From Candidatus Methanophagales archaeon (lineage in GTDB: Archaea; Halobacteriota; Syntropharchaeia; Alkanophagales; Methanospirareceae), in assembly GCA_021159475.1 (NCBI GenBank), contig JAGGRS010000105.1:1-7086 (forward strand): a stretch of 7,086 nucleotides of DNA. The letters are read 5' to 3'. Both the position numbers and the translations under genes were made by a program. Below are positions 5,966 to 7,086 of the stretch, piece after piece. Below the pieces are notes generated by a model. That model had not been told where the DNA came from. It made no database searches and worked only from the letters and a program-made list of their open reading frames with translations. Each line of letters starts with the position of its first letter. The stretch's first letter is position 1.

Positions 5966-7027
5966 ATGAAAGGCGATATCGATGAGTTATATGAGCGGAT
6001 AAGGCGTGGAGGGATAGAGCGTGCAGATGCTTTCTTTCTTGTTAATCACCCCCCTCTTTTATTTCGCTTCGCAGATGAGCTGCGAGAGGATACGAACGGC
6101 GATATCGTCACCTACGTGGTGAACAGGAACATAAATTTCACGAATATCTGCGTAGGGAATTGCAAGTTCTGTGCTTTCAGGGCGGATAAGAAGCGTGGCT
6201 ATTTGCTTACTATGGATGAGGTTCTGAATAAGGTGGAAGAGGCGGTGGAGAATGAAGCGACTGAGATATGCATTCAGGGTGGATTGCATCCAGACCTGCG
6301 GCTGGACGACTATTGCAGGCTTGTTGAGACCATAAAATCGCAGTTTGATGTGCATATCCATGCCTTCTCGCCAATGGAGATATACCATGTGGCAAGGAAT
6401 ACGGGGTTGGAAGTGGAAGAGGTATTGAAGGAGTTGAAGAGTGCGGGTTTGGGCTCTATTCCCGGCACCGCTGCGGAGATACTGGATGATTCTATAAGGG
6501 CGATAATATGCCCCCGGAAGTTGAATACGGCTGAATGGGAGAGTATAATAAGGACTGCACATCGCATGGGCATTCCTTCCACTGCCACCATCATGTATGG
6601 GCATATAGAGACGTGGGAGGAGAGGATAAACCACATCTTCAGGATAAGGGAGCTGCAGAAGGATACGGGAGGGTTTACCGAGTTCGTGCTACTGAAGTTC
6701 ATGCGTAAGAATAATGGGTTGGGGAAGCTGGTGAAGCGCGATGTCAGCTTTGAGGAGGATGCAATGGCGCATGCACTCGCAAGGGTCATTCTTCATCCAT
6801 ATTGTGTGAATATACAGGCATCGTGGGTGAAGCTCGGGGTAGAGTATGCGCAGAGGATGCTATATTTCGGCGTGAATGACCTCGGAGGCACATTGATGGA
6901 GGAGAATATATCGCGGCTATCGGGCTCTTCAGCCGGAGAATACCTGAGCCCGGAGGAGTTCGAGCGGCTGATAAAGGACGCGGGGAGGACACCAAGGAGG
7001 AGGGACACGCTGTATAAACTGATATAG
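5966..7027 (+). CDS. cofH: FO synthase subunit 2, CofH (radical SAM)
   Basis: The 353-residue product matches CofH in length and motifs. CofH joins the tyrosine-derived 4-hydroxybenzyl group to 5-amino-6-ribitylamino-uracil. CofG then completes the deazaflavin FO, the chromophore of coenzyme F420, which carries hydride in methanogenesis. The sequence shows NRNINFTNICVGNCKFCAF with the radical-SAM cysteines C62, C66 and C69, then EICIQGGLHPD (100-110), HAFSPMEI (132-139), PGTAAEILDD (166-175), MYGHIET (210-216), NIQASWVKLG (282-291) and NDLGGTLMEENISR (304-317). The related menaquinone enzymes MqnC and MqnE are less likely because FRAD and the IQGGLHPD context are CofH-like. Unusual: the family's FVPLPF-type segment reads FVLLKF (240-245). 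No strong ribosome-binding site precedes the ATG, and no other start lies just upstream in frame. CofG is not encoded here. Co-transcription with MMP2 is likely given the 28-base gap. Confidence 0.92.
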   Translation: MKGDIDELYERIRRGGIERADAFFLVNHPPLLFRFADELREDTNGDIVTYVVNRNINFTNICVGNCKFCAFRADKKRGYLLTMDEVLNKVEEAVENEATEICIQGGLHPDLRLDDYCRLVETIKSQFDVHIHAFSPMEIYHVARNTGLEVEEVLKELKSAGLGSIPGTAAEILDDSIRAIICPRKLNTAEWESIIRTAHRMGIPSTATIMYGHIETWEERINHIFRIRELQKDTGGFTEFVLLKFMRKNNGLGKLVKRDVSFEEDAMAHALARVILHPYCVNIQASWVKLGVEYAQRMLYFGVNDLGGTLMEENISRLSGSSAGEYLSPEEFERLIKDAGRTPRRRDTLYKLI

Positions 7028-7086
7028 CTAAGATATATTCATGGACATCTCGTAGAGTAGGATTTGCGGGAGAAAGCCAGCTACCC

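Noticed and set aside
6059..6634. A 191-residue minus-strand frame opposite cofH.
   Set aside because: It mirrors the conserved radical-SAM coding region and carries no recognisable domain.
7028..7086. A minus-strand frame open from the window edge to a stop at 7028-7030, which could be the last 18-19 residues of a gene converging on cofH.
   Set aside because: Too short to judge. Another minus frame is also open, and the peptide matches no family I can name. The plus strand here has no coding start that stays open.

Overview
The window looks like a piece of a euryarchaeal genome from the methanogen or methane/alkane-oxidiser (ANME or Syntrophoarchaeum-like) branch. It encodes an archaeal MCM replicative helicase, an archaeal-type DUF35 zinc-ribbon/OB-fold protein, a protein matching the methanogenesis marker 2 family, the F420-cofactor enzyme CofH, and the end of an aldehyde:ferredoxin oxidoreductase (AOR) family protein. 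Intergenic DNA is short and AT-rich with TATA-like elements, and codon use is rich in ATA and AGG/AGA. The exact lineage cannot be fixed from this sequence alone.

Layout: 1-405 (+) is the C-terminal end of an AOR-family oxidoreductase that begins before the window. It converges, across a 20-base gap, on thiL (426-1415, -), thiamine-monophosphate kinase. A 143-base AT-rich divergent spacer (1416-1558) holds a degenerate tandem repeat and leads to a small zinc-ribbon/OB-fold gene (1559-1963, +). That gene's 3' end overlaps the 3' end of mcm (1947-4058, -) by 17 bases. A 71-base divergent spacer (4059-4129) with TATA-like elements and an 8-base direct repeat separates mcm from a co-directional three-gene unit. 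The unit is a HAD-superfamily protein resembling a soluble P-type-ATPase catalytic domain (4130-4951), methanogenesis marker protein 2, a PurM/ThiL/HypE-fold protein (4939-5937), and CofH (5966-7027). The last 59 bases carry no feature I can support.

How the genes fit together: thiL and mcm are housekeeping genes for thiamine diphosphate synthesis and DNA replication. The HAD-MMP2-CofH unit is the most suggestive part. Two poorly characterised proteins, one overlapping the other by 13 bases, are followed after 28 bases by an F420 biosynthesis enzyme, so a link to methanogenic cofactor metabolism is possible but unproven. There is no CRISPR array, insertion sequence, rRNA or recognisable tRNA. 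No intergenic stretch exceeds 143 bases. I do not see a clear new multi-gene system; the points worth following are the HAD protein with an altered catalytic motif, its coupling to MMP2, altered motifs in the AOR and CofH proteins, and the repeat-bearing promoter regions.
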